A DNA stretch of 64,000 nucleotides from Clavibacter capsici. Lineage in GTDB: Bacteria > Actinomycetota > Actinomycetes > Actinomycetales > Microbacteriaceae. The notes beneath the pieces were generated by a model that saw nothing but the letters and a program-made list of their open reading frames with translations, was not told where the DNA came from and made no database searches. The stretch is taken from the NCBI RefSeq assembly GCF_001280205.1, contig NZ_CP012573.1:2170001-2234000 (forward strand), written 5' to 3'. Position 1 is the first letter of the stretch. Each line of letters begins with the position of its first letter. Both the position numbers and the translations under genes were made by a program. This document shows positions 37,500 to 45,506 of the stretch, in pieces.

Positions 37500-37817
37500 C
37501 TACAGCGCGCCCTGCAGCTCCGAGCCGGCCGGGATCGGCGTGAGCCGCGTGACGACGGCGGGCCCGGTGATGAGGCCGGCGAGCGACGCGCCCATGCGGG
37601 CGACGGCCTCGCCCGCGCCGTGCGCGTCGAGGTCCTCGGCGGACGACCACTTCTCGAGCATCACGATGGTGCCGTCGGGGGCGTCGTGGATCGCGTAGAC
37701 CTCGCAGCCCTCCTCCTCGTGCACCTCGGCGATGCCGCGGGACAGGGCGGCGACGGCCTCGTCGTGCTTGCCCTCGACGGGCGTGAAGACGGCGGTGACG
37801 ACGACGGGCTGGGACAT
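37500..37817 (-). CDS. Antibiotic biosynthesis monooxygenase (ABM) domain protein
   Basis: 105 residues, a ferredoxin-like ABM fold: VVVTAVFTPVEGKHDEAVAAL, EEGCEVYAIHDAPDGTIVMLEKW and ARMGASLAGLI match the YgiN/LsrG pattern in which His/Asp and Trp line the pocket. Typically a cofactor-free quinol monooxygenase or a small-molecule binder. GAGGAGC lies before the ATG at 37817. Downstream of, and co-oriented with, the pyruvate oxidase gene (77-nt gap), so perhaps on the same transcript; a quinone link between the two is conceivable but unproven. Confidence 0.8.
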   Translation of the reverse strand: MSQPVVVTAVFTPVEGKHDEAVAALSRGIAEVHEEEGCEVYAIHDAPDGTIVMLEKWSSAEDLDAHGAGEAVARMGASLAGLITGPAVVTRLTPIPAGSELQGAL

Positions 37818-37894
37818 GGGTGCTCCTCGGTTCGGGGTGGGGCTGTTCGGGGTGGGGTGGTCCGTGCTGGGACGGGACTCGTGCGCGGAATCGC

Positions 37895-39649
37895 TCACGG
37901 CCGCGGGATGTTGCGCAGGTTCGAGCGGGCGAGCTTCACGGCCTCGCCGACGCCGCCGTTCATCACGATCTTCGACATCGAGAGCGCGAAGCCCTTCACC
38001 TGCGCGGCCGTGATCTCCGGCGGGATCGACAGCGCCATCGGGTCGGTCACGAGGTCGACGAGCGCGGGCCCGTCGTGGGCGAACGCGGCCTCGAGCGCGC
38101 CGCGGATCTCGGCCGGGTCCTCCACGCGCTGGGAGTGGATCCCGAGGGCGGCGGCCACGGCCGCGTAGTCGACCATGGGCACGTCGACGCCGAAGTCGGG
38201 GATCCCGTCGACGAGCATCTCGACCTTCACCAGGCCCAGCGTCGAGTTGTTGAACACGACCACCTTCACGGGCAGCTTGTATGCGGCCACGGTCACGAGC
38301 TCGCCCAGGAGCATCGACAGCCCGCCGTCGCCCGAGACGGAGACGACCTGGCGCCCCGGGTGCGCGACCTGCGCGCCGATCGCCATCGGCAGCGCGTTCG
38401 CCATGGACCCGTGCACGAGCGACCCGAGCATCCGCCTGCGCCCGTTCGGGGTGATGTAGCGCGCGGTCCACACGTTGCACATGCCCGTGTCGCTGAGGAA
38501 GACCGCGTCGTCGGCCGCGACCTCGTCGAGGACGCTGGCCGCGTACTCCGGGTGGATGGGCGTCAGCTTCTCGGCCTTGGTCGTGTACGCGCCGACGACC
38601 TGATCGACCTTCCTGTCCTGCTCCTTCAGCAGCTTCTCCAGGAAGCGCCGGTCGGTCTTCCGCTCGACGAGAGGCAGCACCGCGCGGATCGTGGAGAGCG
38701 CGTCGCCGTGGATCGCGATGTCGACGTCGGTGCGGCGGCCGAGGCGCTCGGGCGCGATGTCGATCTGCGCCGTGCGCACCTCCTTGCCGGGCAGGAACTG
38801 GTCGTAGGGGAAGTCGGTGCCGATGAGGATCAGCAGGTCGGCGCCCGAGATGCCGGCGGCCGCGGCGCCGTAGCCGATGAGGCCGGTCATGCCGACGTCG
38901 AAGGGGTTGTCCTGCTGGATCACGTCCTTGCCGCGCAGCGAGTGGCCGACGGGCGCGGCGATCCTGTCGGCCAGCTCCATGAGCTCGGCGTGCGCGGATC
39001 CCGCGCCCCGGCCCGCGAAGATCGCGACGCTCTCGGCCTCGTCGATGGCGGCGGCGAGCGCGCGCACGTCCTCCTCGGCGGGCACGATCGCGGGGCGCCT
39101 GGGCAGCGAGAACGCGGGCGCCTCGCCCTCCGCCTCGAACTCGGCGACGTCGCCCGGCAAGGTGATGACGCTGACGCCGCCGAGCGCGAGCGAGTGCCGC
39201 ATCGCCTGGTCGACGACGCGCGGCGCCTGCACGGCGGTCGAGATCATCTCCGTGTAGTGCGAGCACTCGACGAAGAGGCGGTCGGGGTGCGTCTCCTGGA
39301 AGTAGCCGGAGCCGATCTGGTTCGTGGTGATGTGGCTCGCGATCGCGAGCACGGGCGCGCCCGAGCGGTGCGCGTCGTAGAGGCCGTTGATGAGGTGCAG
39401 GTGGCCCGGCCCGCAGGATCCGGCGCAGACCGCGAGCCTGCCCGTGAGCTGCGCCTCGGCGGAGGCGGCGAACGCGCCGGCCTCCTCGTGCCGCACGTGG
39501 ATCCAGTCGATGCCGCCCTTGCGGCTCCCGCCCGTGCGCCGCACGGCGTCCACGACGGGGTTGAGGCTGTCGCCGACGACCCCGTAGATGCGGCTCACCC
39601 CCGCCTCGATGAGCTGGGCGATGAGCTGGTCGGCGACCGTGCGTGCCAT
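37895..39649 (-). CDS. poxB: Pyruvate dehydrogenase (quinone) / pyruvate oxidase
   Basis: 584 residues. ThDP enzyme with all three domains: N-terminal PYR domain (RIYGVVGDSLNPVVDAVR), central FAD domain (RGAGSAHAELMELADRIAAP), C-terminal PP domain with the ThDP/Mg motif GDGGLSMLLGEL...FNN, starting VVSVSGDGG. Length and a C-terminal extension ending SKIVMNGGVGEAVKL agree with E. coli PoxB (572), whose C-terminus binds the membrane. Oxidatively decarboxylates pyruvate to acetate and passes electrons to quinone. Starts at ATG 39649 with GGAAGGA upstream. Confidence 0.9.
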   Translation of the reverse strand: MARTVADQLIAQLIEAGVSRIYGVVGDSLNPVVDAVRRTGGSRKGGIDWIHVRHEEAGAFAASAEAQLTGRLAVCAGSCGPGHLHLINGLYDAHRSGAPVLAIASHITTNQIGSGYFQETHPDRLFVECSHYTEMISTAVQAPRVVDQAMRHSLALGGVSVITLPGDVAEFEAEGEAPAFSLPRRPAIVPAEEDVRALAAAIDEAESVAIFAGRGAGSAHAELMELADRIAAPVGHSLRGKDVIQQDNPFDVGMTGLIGYGAAAAGISGADLLILIGTDFPYDQFLPGKEVRTAQIDIAPERLGRRTDVDIAIHGDALSTIRAVLPLVERKTDRRFLEKLLKEQDRKVDQVVGAYTTKAEKLTPIHPEYAASVLDEVAADDAVFLSDTGMCNVWTARYITPNGRRRMLGSLVHGSMANALPMAIGAQVAHPGRQVVSVSGDGGLSMLLGELVTVAAYKLPVKVVVFNNSTLGLVKVEMLVDGIPDFGVDVPMVDYAAVAAALGIHSQRVEDPAEIRGALEAAFAHDGPALVDLVTDPMALSIPPEITAAQVKGFALSMSKIVMNGGVGEAVKLARSNLRNIPRP

Positions 39650-39752
39650 GGGGTGTCCTTCCGTCGGTGGATCCAGTCAATACCCGCCGCCTCCGTGCGG
39701 CCTCCGCGCGGGCGCCCGGGAATGCGTCCCGCCCTGGCGCGTTGACCCTCAG

Positions 39753-40484
39753 GTGACCGACACGACGACCGATGCCGCCCGCCCCGACGCCGCCGACCCC
39801 GACGCCCTCGCCCGCTACGAGGCCTGGCACCGCGCCCGCCTCGCCGCGGTGACGAGCCCGTTCGGCAGCCTCGCGCTGATCCAGACGACGTGGCTCGAGC
39901 CCGGCCAGGAGGTCAGCGACCTCGAGGCGCTCGAGGGCCAGCCCGACACCGTGCAGCTGACGCGCATCGAGCGCACCTCGCTCGACACCGGCGAGCCCGA
40001 GCACGGCTACCGGCTGTGGGACTCCGCGAGCCCCAGGAACCGCGCGTTCGAGGACATCGAGGTCTACCCGTACGCACCCGAGTGGATCCTCGAGGGCCGC
40101 TTCGAGCGCGTCGACGACGACCGCGTGATCCCCTTCGAGCACATCGCCGACGCCGGCCGCACGCGGGAGCTGCCCGTGCCCGGCGACATCGTCGTCACCA
40201 TCGAGGGCGAGGAGGTGCGCCTCAGCGCCTTCGCCGACGGCGACCGCCTGCAGCTCGTCTTCGCCGACGCGACCACCGGCCGCGAGAGCTACGCGCCCAG
40301 CCGCTTCCTCTTCCTCCCCCGCCCGGACGGCGACGGACCCGTGACCCTCGACTTCACGCGCGCCGTCGTGCCGCCCTGCGGCTTCTCCGACTGGATGAAC
40401 TGCCCGCTCCCGCCCGCCGGCAACCGCCTGTCGGCCGCCGTCCGCGCGGGCGAGCGCCGCGTCGTCTACCGCGACGAGGCCTGA
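39753..40484 (+). CDS. DUF1684 family protein
   Basis: 243 residues from a GTG. DUF1684 features: ALARYEAWHRARLAAVTSPFGSL at the N-terminus, an alternating beta-strand middle, and the diagnostic C-terminal block TRAVVPPCGFSDWMNCPLPP followed by GNRL. The family is beta-rich, soluble and of unknown function; the two conserved Cys in the block might bind metal. GTG was chosen because the frame opens just upstream and VTDTTTDA looks like a normal N-terminus; no ribosome site is obvious. Divergent from poxB across 103 nt. Confidence 0.8.
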   Translation: MTDTTTDAARPDAADPDALARYEAWHRARLAAVTSPFGSLALIQTTWLEPGQEVSDLEALEGQPDTVQLTRIERTSLDTGEPEHGYRLWDSASPRNRAFEDIEVYPYAPEWILEGRFERVDDDRVIPFEHIADAGRTRELPVPGDIVVTIEGEEVRLSAFADGDRLQLVFADATTGRESYAPSRFLFLPRPDGDGPVTLDFTRAVVPPCGFSDWMNCPLPPAGNRLSAAVRAGERRVVYRDEA

Positions 40485-40536
40485 GGCCCGGTCGCGGCAG
40501 GTGCCCCGCGCGCCGATGCCCGGTTGACTGCGATCC

Positions 40537-41238
40537 ATGGCCAGGACGCGCTTCTCCCCGGACCTCGTCGACGCGGTCGTGTTCGACGTCATCGGGACGC
40601 TCGTCGACGAGGACGCGACCTGGGCGCGCGTCGCCGCCGACATCGCCGCGGATGCCGGGCTGGCCTCCGCGAAGGACCTCCGCCGCAGGTGGGAGGCGAT
40701 CCTCCAGGTGCGCATGTCCGCCGTCGTCGCGGGAGATGCCGACTGGCGGCCGCACGCCGAGCTCATGGGCCAGGCGGCAGCCGAGGCGATCGCCGAGCTG
40801 GGCGGCGCGCCCACGCCGGATATCCGGGCCCGGGCCGCGCGCTCGGACCGCGAGCACGGCGCGTGGCCGGATGTCCGGGAGGCGACGACCGCGCTCCGTC
40901 GGCAGCGGCTCGTCGCGGGCCTCAGCAACGGCGACCTCGCCGCCCTCGCCCGCCTGTCGCACGCGGAGGGGATCGCCTGGGACGCGGTCCTCACGACCGG
41001 ATCCGTCCGCACCTTCAAGCCCGCGCCGGCCGCGTACCGGCACGCGATCGACGCGCTCGACCTGGATGCGGCGCGGACGCTCTTCGTCGCGGCGCACCCC
41101 TGGGACCTGCGCGCCGCCGCCGCGCACGGCTTCCGCACCGTCTACGTCGCCCGGCCAGGCGCCGACCGCCCCGACGCCGGCGACCCGGTCGACCTCGAGG
41201 TCGCCGACCTCGGCGAGCTGGTCCGGGCGCTCGCCTGA
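40537..41238 (+). CDS. HAD-superfamily hydrolase, haloacid dehalogenase type II-like
   Basis: 233 residues. Motif I DAVVFDVIGTLVDED gives the nucleophile Asp (VFDVIGT in place of the usual VFDxFGT), motif II VAGLSNGD with Ser, motif III Lys in FKPAPAAYRHA, motif IV LFVAAHPWDLRAAAAHGFRTVYV. This is the typical order of L-2-haloacid dehalogenase/phosphatase enzymes with a helical cap between I and II. Motif IV has AAHPWDL, seen in dehalogenase type II proteins. The substrate is unknown; phosphoglycolate-type phosphatase activity is also possible. Confidence 0.85.
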   Translation: MARTRFSPDLVDAVVFDVIGTLVDEDATWARVAADIAADAGLASAKDLRRRWEAILQVRMSAVVAGDADWRPHAELMGQAAAEAIAELGGAPTPDIRARAARSDREHGAWPDVREATTALRRQRLVAGLSNGDLAALARLSHAEGIAWDAVLTTGSVRTFKPAPAAYRHAIDALDLDAARTLFVAAHPWDLRAAAAHGFRTVYVARPGADRPDAGDPVDLEVADLGELVRALA

Positions 41239-41263
41239 GCGCCCGGACCCGGCACCGGGCCCG

Positions 41264-43405
41264 CTAGCCGAGCACCTCGGGCCGCTTCCACTCCGCACCG
41301 TGCACGTGCTGGTCGAGGAAGGCGAGGACCGTGCGGTACCAGACCACCGACTGCTGGGGCTTCAGGACCCAGTGGTTCTCGTCCGGGAACACGAGGAACC
41401 GGTGCGGCGTCGTGCCGTCGTCGGCCGCGTGGTGCTCGGCGAGCTCCGACCAGAGGCGCAGGCTCTCGCCGATCGGCACGCGGTAGTCGCGGTCGCCGTG
41501 GATCACGAGCATGGGCGTCACGATGTCGCGCACCGAGTGGTGCGGCGAGTTCCGGTCGAGACCGCCGGGCGAGAAGATGCTCTGCCAGTACTGCGACGAG
41601 TCGGTGGTCGGCCCGAACTGGTCGAGCGCCCACAGGCTCGCGTGGCTCACGATCGCGCGGAAGCGGTCGGTGTGGCCCGCGACCCAGTTGGCCATGTAGC
41701 CGCCGAACGAGCCGCCCATCGCGGCCGTGCGCCTCTCGTCGATGTCGGCGCGCGCCTCCACGGCATCCGTGATCGACATGAGGTCGGTGTACGGCGCCTC
41801 GCCCCATGCGTCCCAGCCGCGCGCGATGAAGTCGAGGCCGTAGCCGGTGCTGAGCGCGGGATCCGGGAGCAGCACCGCGTAGCCGCGGGCCACCATCACC
41901 TGCGGGGTCCAGCGCCAGCTCCACGCGTTCCAGCTGTTGAGCGGGCCGCCGTGGATCCACAGCAGCAGAGGCGCGGGCGCCTCGGCCGACGCGCCCTCCG
42001 GCAGCATCAGCCAGCCGCGCACGCGGGCGCCGTCCGCGGCCGTCGTCTCGACCTCGGTCAGGCTGCCGGTGGTGGCGGGGATCGGCGCGGGCGTCGCGAG
42101 CCGGGTGACGGACCCGTCGGCGGCCGACACGCGCACGGGGTGCGCGGGCGCCATCCACGAGGAGCGGAGCGCGAGCACGTCGCCCGTCTCGCGGTCGAGG
42201 CGCACGTCCGTGTAGGTGTGGTCGTCCGTCGTGAGCTGCGTGACGGAGTCGTCGAGGCCGATGCGGAACACGGGTCCGCGGCCGTCCTGGTCGGCCGTGA
42301 CGACGAGCGCCTCGGAGTCGACGTCGAACTGCAGCGAGGAGGGCCAGCGGTCCCAGTCGGCGGCGACGCGGCGGGCGTCGGATCCGTCGAGCGCCTGGAC
42401 CCAGATCTCCTGCTGCGTGGGCGCGGCGGGCGTCGCGCGGTCGGTGCGGATGTAGGCGAGGAGCGCGCCGTCCGGGCTGATGGCGGGCATCTCGAGGTCG
42501 ACGCCCGGCACGTCGAGGAGCGTGGTGCGCTCGCCGGTCGCGACGTCGATCGTCACGAGCGTCTGGCGGTGGCCACGGCGCTCCTTCACGCCGACCGCGG
42601 CGACGAGCGTGCGGCCGTCGGGGCTGAGCGCCGCGGCCGCGTGGTCGAGCGTGCGGCCGGGCCGCGGGGTGAGGTCGCGCGGGCGCGGCAGCGAGGTCGG
42701 GTACGGCAGCGCGGTCGCGGCGAGCGCCGACGCGGCGGAGCCGCCGTCCTCGGACTCCGCCTCGGCGGCGAGCGCGGCGGCCGCGTCCGCCGAGGTCGGC
42801 TGCGCGGGCTCCTCGACGAGGGCGTCCGCGAGGTCGATCGCGAGGAGGTGCGGCTCGTCCGGGCCGAGGTCGTGGTCCCAGTAGCGCACCGGGTAGCTCT
42901 CGTGCAGGACCGCGTTCACCTTGAGGTCGGCGCGCTTCCTCCGGGCCACCGCGTCGGCCTCGAGGGAGCCGGATCCGGGCAGCATCGGCGCCTGCACGAC
43001 GACGGTGGCCGCGTCGCGCGCGACGGCCGCGATGCCGTCCACGCCGCCCGCGAGCCTCGTGATCGCGCGCGCCTCGCCGCCGGCCGCGGGCAGGATCCAC
43101 AGCTGGGCGGCCTCTCCCCCGTCGGCGTCGTCGGCGTCGGGGCGGGAGGAGACGAAGAGGAGGTCGCCGTCGGCGGTGAAGGCCGCGCCGCCCTCGCTCT
43201 TCGCGGAGCGGGTGAGACGCTGCGGCGCGCCGCCGCCCGCCGCGGGGACGACCCAGAGCGCGTGGCGGTAGCCGGTGCGCGCCGGATCGAGGGTGGTGAC
43301 GGTGAGCACCGCGCGGCGTCCGTCGGGCGAGAGCACGAGACCGCCGAGGCGCGGGATGGCGATGAGGTCGTCGAGCTCGGAGAAGGGGGTGGGGGTGTCG
43401 GGCAT
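41264..43405 (-). CDS. S9 family peptidase (acylaminoacyl-peptidase type)
   Basis: 713 residues. N-terminal beta-propeller with repeated SPDGR-type motifs (LVLSPDGRRAVLTV, LSPDGRTLVAAV, ISPDGALLAYI), C-terminal alpha/beta hydrolase domain. Catalytic triad: Ser566 in GGSFGGYMANW, Asp640 in HGDRDYRVP, His678 in DENHWVL. The LLWIHGGPLNSWNAWSWRW oxyanion region is typical of acylaminoacyl peptidases. Cleaves N-acylated or small peptides; cytosolic. Start fixed by a leaderless -10 (TAGCGT) 6 nt upstream. Divergent from the TetR gene, which could regulate it. Confidence 0.9.
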   Translation of the reverse strand: MPDTPTPFSELDDLIAIPRLGGLVLSPDGRRAVLTVTTLDPARTGYRHALWVVPAAGGGAPQRLTRSAKSEGGAAFTADGDLLFVSSRPDADDADGGEAAQLWILPAAGGEARAITRLAGGVDGIAAVARDAATVVVQAPMLPGSGSLEADAVARRKRADLKVNAVLHESYPVRYWDHDLGPDEPHLLAIDLADALVEEPAQPTSADAAAALAAEAESEDGGSAASALAATALPYPTSLPRPRDLTPRPGRTLDHAAAALSPDGRTLVAAVGVKERRGHRQTLVTIDVATGERTTLLDVPGVDLEMPAISPDGALLAYIRTDRATPAAPTQQEIWVQALDGSDARRVAADWDRWPSSLQFDVDSEALVVTADQDGRGPVFRIGLDDSVTQLTTDDHTYTDVRLDRETGDVLALRSSWMAPAHPVRVSAADGSVTRLATPAPIPATTGSLTEVETTAADGARVRGWLMLPEGASAEAPAPLLLWIHGGPLNSWNAWSWRWTPQVMVARGYAVLLPDPALSTGYGLDFIARGWDAWGEAPYTDLMSITDAVEARADIDERRTAAMGGSFGGYMANWVAGHTDRFRAIVSHASLWALDQFGPTTDSSQYWQSIFSPGGLDRNSPHHSVRDIVTPMLVIHGDRDYRVPIGESLRLWSELAEHHAADDGTTPHRFLVFPDENHWVLKPQQSVVWYRTVLAFLDQHVHGAEWKRPEVLG

Positions 43406-43411
43406 GCTCCC

Positions 43412-43417
43412 ACGCTA
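43412..43417 (-). promoter_or_regulatory. -10 element TAGCGT of a leaderless promoter (S9 peptidase)
   Basis: On the minus strand TAGCGT is followed by a 6-nt spacer and the ATG at 43405. Confidence 0.55.
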
Positions 43418-43451
43418 GCCGGGCCCTCCGGCGCAGGGCTCCCGCGGGATC

Positions 43452-43465
43452 CTTAGTCCCCTAAG
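43452..43465. promoter_or_regulatory. Inverted repeat, candidate TetR operator
   Basis: CTTAG TCCC CTAAG: 5-bp arms around a 4-bp centre, AT-rich against a GC-rich background, 17 bp before the -10 of the TetR gene (overlapping its -35 region) and between it and the divergent peptidase promoter. Autoregulation is the simplest reading. Confidence 0.4.
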
Positions 43466-43482
43466 CAGTGTCGGCGCCACGG

Positions 43483-43488
43483 TAGGAT
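43483..43488 (+). promoter_or_regulatory. -10 element TAGGAT of a leaderless promoter
   Basis: TAGGAT, 7-nt spacer, then ATG 43496. Confidence 0.55.
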
Positions 43489-43495
43489 CGACGCC

Positions 43496-44386
43496 ATGGA
43501 ACGGCGAGCCGGTCGGGTCGGGAGGCCCGCACGCGTGTCACGGCGGCTCATCGCGGAGGCCGCCCTCGACGTCGGCCTCAGCACCCTCACCCTCACCTCC
43601 CTGGCGCATCGCCTCGGCGTCGACCACTCGACGCTGTACCGGCACGTCGCGAGCCGGGACGACATCGTCCTCCTCGCCTGCGACACCGCCATCGCCGGCA
43701 TGGACTGGCCGGTCGTGCCGGACCTCCCCGACGCCGTGCTCACCGCGCCCGACGACGCGTCGTGGCGGACGTACCTCGAGGAGGCCGTCGAGCGCGTGTG
43801 GGACATGTACGACCGCCACCCCGGCCTCGCCAGCGCCATCCACCACCTCGACACCGCGCCCGAGCAGGCCGTGCTCCGCTTCACGCGGTCGATCAGCGAC
43901 CTGACCCGCATGGGCTTCACGGAGGCGGACGCCGTGCTGGTGCTCGACACCGTGCTCGACATCGGCGTCGAGTCCTACGTCGGCTGGGAGCGCGTGCTCG
44001 CCGCGGGCGGCCGGGCGGACCGGGTGCCCGTGTCGTCCGCGCCGATCGACGACGCCGAGGTGCCGGCCCCCATGGGACGCGGGCTGCTCGCGCTGGCCGC
44101 GGACGGCATCACCGCCGACCGGCCCGCGGACGTGGCCTCCCCGCATGCCTCGCGTCGAGGCGGGCCCGCCCACTCGGCGGGGGCGCCCGACGCGTTGCAC
44201 GCGCGCGAGGAGGAGGCCCAGCGCGACGCGCTCGGGACCATGGACCGCGTCACCGCGCGCTTCGCCGGCGAGGTGTCGACGGGATCCGCCGCGACGCCCC
44301 GGGACTGGTGGCGGCGGAAGCTCGCCGTGATCCTCACGGGCGTGGCCGCCCTGCGCTCCGCCGACCCGAGCGCCCCCGAGGGCTAG
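43496..44386 (+). CDS. TetR family transcriptional regulator
   Basis: 296 residues. N-terminal helix-turn-helix at ~15-60: SRRLIAEAALDVGLSTLTLT then SLAHRLGVDHSTLYRHVASRDDIVLLACD, the TetR DNA-binding signature. The ligand domain is long (240 residues) and contains a low-complexity stretch (~190-245) rich in Ala, Asp and Arg. The ligand is unknown. Divergent to an acyl-peptide hydrolase gene with an inverted repeat between them. It is convergent with, and overlaps by 4 nt, the SGNH hydrolase gene. Confidence 0.88.
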   Translation: MERRAGRVGRPARVSRRLIAEAALDVGLSTLTLTSLAHRLGVDHSTLYRHVASRDDIVLLACDTAIAGMDWPVVPDLPDAVLTAPDDASWRTYLEEAVERVWDMYDRHPGLASAIHHLDTAPEQAVLRFTRSISDLTRMGFTEADAVLVLDTVLDIGVESYVGWERVLAAGGRADRVPVSSAPIDDAEVPAPMGRGLLALAADGITADRPADVASPHASRRGGPAHSAGAPDALHAREEEAQRDALGTMDRVTARFAGEVSTGSAATPRDWWRRKLAVILTGVAALRSADPSAPEG

Positions 44387-44988
44387 CGGCCCGCGGTCTC
44401 GGCGGGCGGATCCGCGGAGCCGTCCGCCTCGTCCGCCCCGTCGGCCCGCTCGGCGAGCACGGGCGCGAGCACCGCGCGCACGGCCGCCTCGCCCTCGGCG
44501 CCGAGGTGCAGCCGGTCGTCGCTGAGGGTCGGGTCGAGCTCGCCGTCGCCGAACCCCAGGGCCGGCCACAGGTCCACGTAGCGGGCGCGGACGGCGGGCG
44601 CGTACTGGCGGATGTGCACGTTGACGACGCGGATCCGCTCGGCGTGCTCGCGCCCCCGCGGCGGCACCGAGAGCACGAGCAGCCGCGCCGCCGGCAGGTC
44701 GCGCCGGAGGTGGGCGAGGATCGTCTCGAGCGCGCGGACCGTCGCCTCGGGCCCGAGACGGAGCCGTCCGAGGTCGTGCGTGCCGCAGGAGACGACGACG
44801 GTCCCCGGGTCGGCGGCGACGACGTCGGGCAGGAGCGCCAGCACGTCGTCCGTCGTCTGGCCGGGGCGGCCGAGGTCGACGGTCGACGCGGCGTCGTCGC
44901 CGTCCGGGCCCGGGACGATGCCGCCCCATCCGCCGTCCTCCGCGAGGCTGTCGCCCAGGAGGACGGTCGTGCGCGTGCGGGGTGCCAT
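44383..44988 (-). CDS. SGNH/GDSL-type hydrolase
   Basis: 201 residues; ATG 44988 with GAGGCGG upstream. Block I LLGDSLAEDGGWG supplies the nucleophile Ser; Gly block LGRPGQTTDDVL; block III reads CGTHDLG (usually GxND); block V DDRLHLGAEGEAAV supplies Asp and His. A compact cytosolic esterase/lipase fold. The N of block III is replaced by H, which may alter the oxyanion hole. Substrate unknown. The C-terminus is acidic and overlaps the TetR gene end. Confidence 0.82.
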   Translation of the reverse strand: MAPRTRTTVLLGDSLAEDGGWGGIVPGPDGDDAASTVDLGRPGQTTDDVLALLPDVVAADPGTVVVSCGTHDLGRLRLGPEATVRALETILAHLRRDLPAARLLVLSVPPRGREHAERIRVVNVHIRQYAPAVRARYVDLWPALGFGDGELDPTLSDDRLHLGAEGEAAVRAVLAPVLAERADGADEADGSADPPAETAGR

Positions 44989-45056
44989 GGATCCGCCTCT
45001 CGTCGTGCCCATCATGGTCCCCGCGTCCGGGGATGTCATCGGCCCGACCTGCGCGG

Positions 45057-45506
45057 TCAGGCGCGCGAGCGCCGCGTCAGGCGCCGCCACCAGCGGCGTG
45101 GGCGCGGGGCCGCGACGAGCACGGCGACCGCGACGAGCAGCGGCAGGGACAGGATCGTCGCGACGAGCGCGCCCGCCTGGCCGGGACTGAGGTCCATCCC
45201 GAGCACGTCGACCGTGACGCGGCTCACGGCGCCGTCCGTGAGGTCGGTGATGCTGCGGCTGCCGGCGGCGTCGACCGGGACGGGCTTCCACTCCTCGGAG
45301 GCCGCGGGATCCGGCGTGGCGGCTGCGGCCGGCGTCCGCGGGGTCGCCGGCTCGTCGCCCACGATGGACGCCAGGTCCGCCCGCGCCTCGACGGGCGCGG
45401 ACACGCTCATCGTCACCGCGGTCGCGAGTCCGGCTGACGCGAGGGCGATGCCCACGAGCGTGAGGACGACGAGGCCGATCCGCGGAGCCCCCGTCCGCCG
45501 GCTCAC
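45057..45506 (-). CDS. Membrane-anchored protein of unknown function
   Basis: 149 residues from a GTG that overlaps the preceding stop (GTGA). An N-terminal helix (IGLVVLTLVGIALASAGLATAV) and a second near the C-terminus (AGALVATILSLPLLVAVAVLVA) enclose ~80 extracytoplasmic residues rich in Pro, Ala and Asp; the C-terminus is Arg-rich (RPRRWWRRLTRRSRA), a stop-transfer and cytoplasmic tail. No domain is recognised. Tight coupling to the SDR-DUF2867 gene suggests joint action at the membrane. Confidence 0.65.
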   Translation of the reverse strand: MSRRTGAPRIGLVVLTLVGIALASAGLATAVTMSVSAPVEARADLASIVGDEPATPRTPAAAATPDPAASEEWKPVPVDAAGSRSITDLTDGAVSRVTVDVLGMDLSPGQAGALVATILSLPLLVAVAVLVAAPRPRRWWRRLTRRSRA

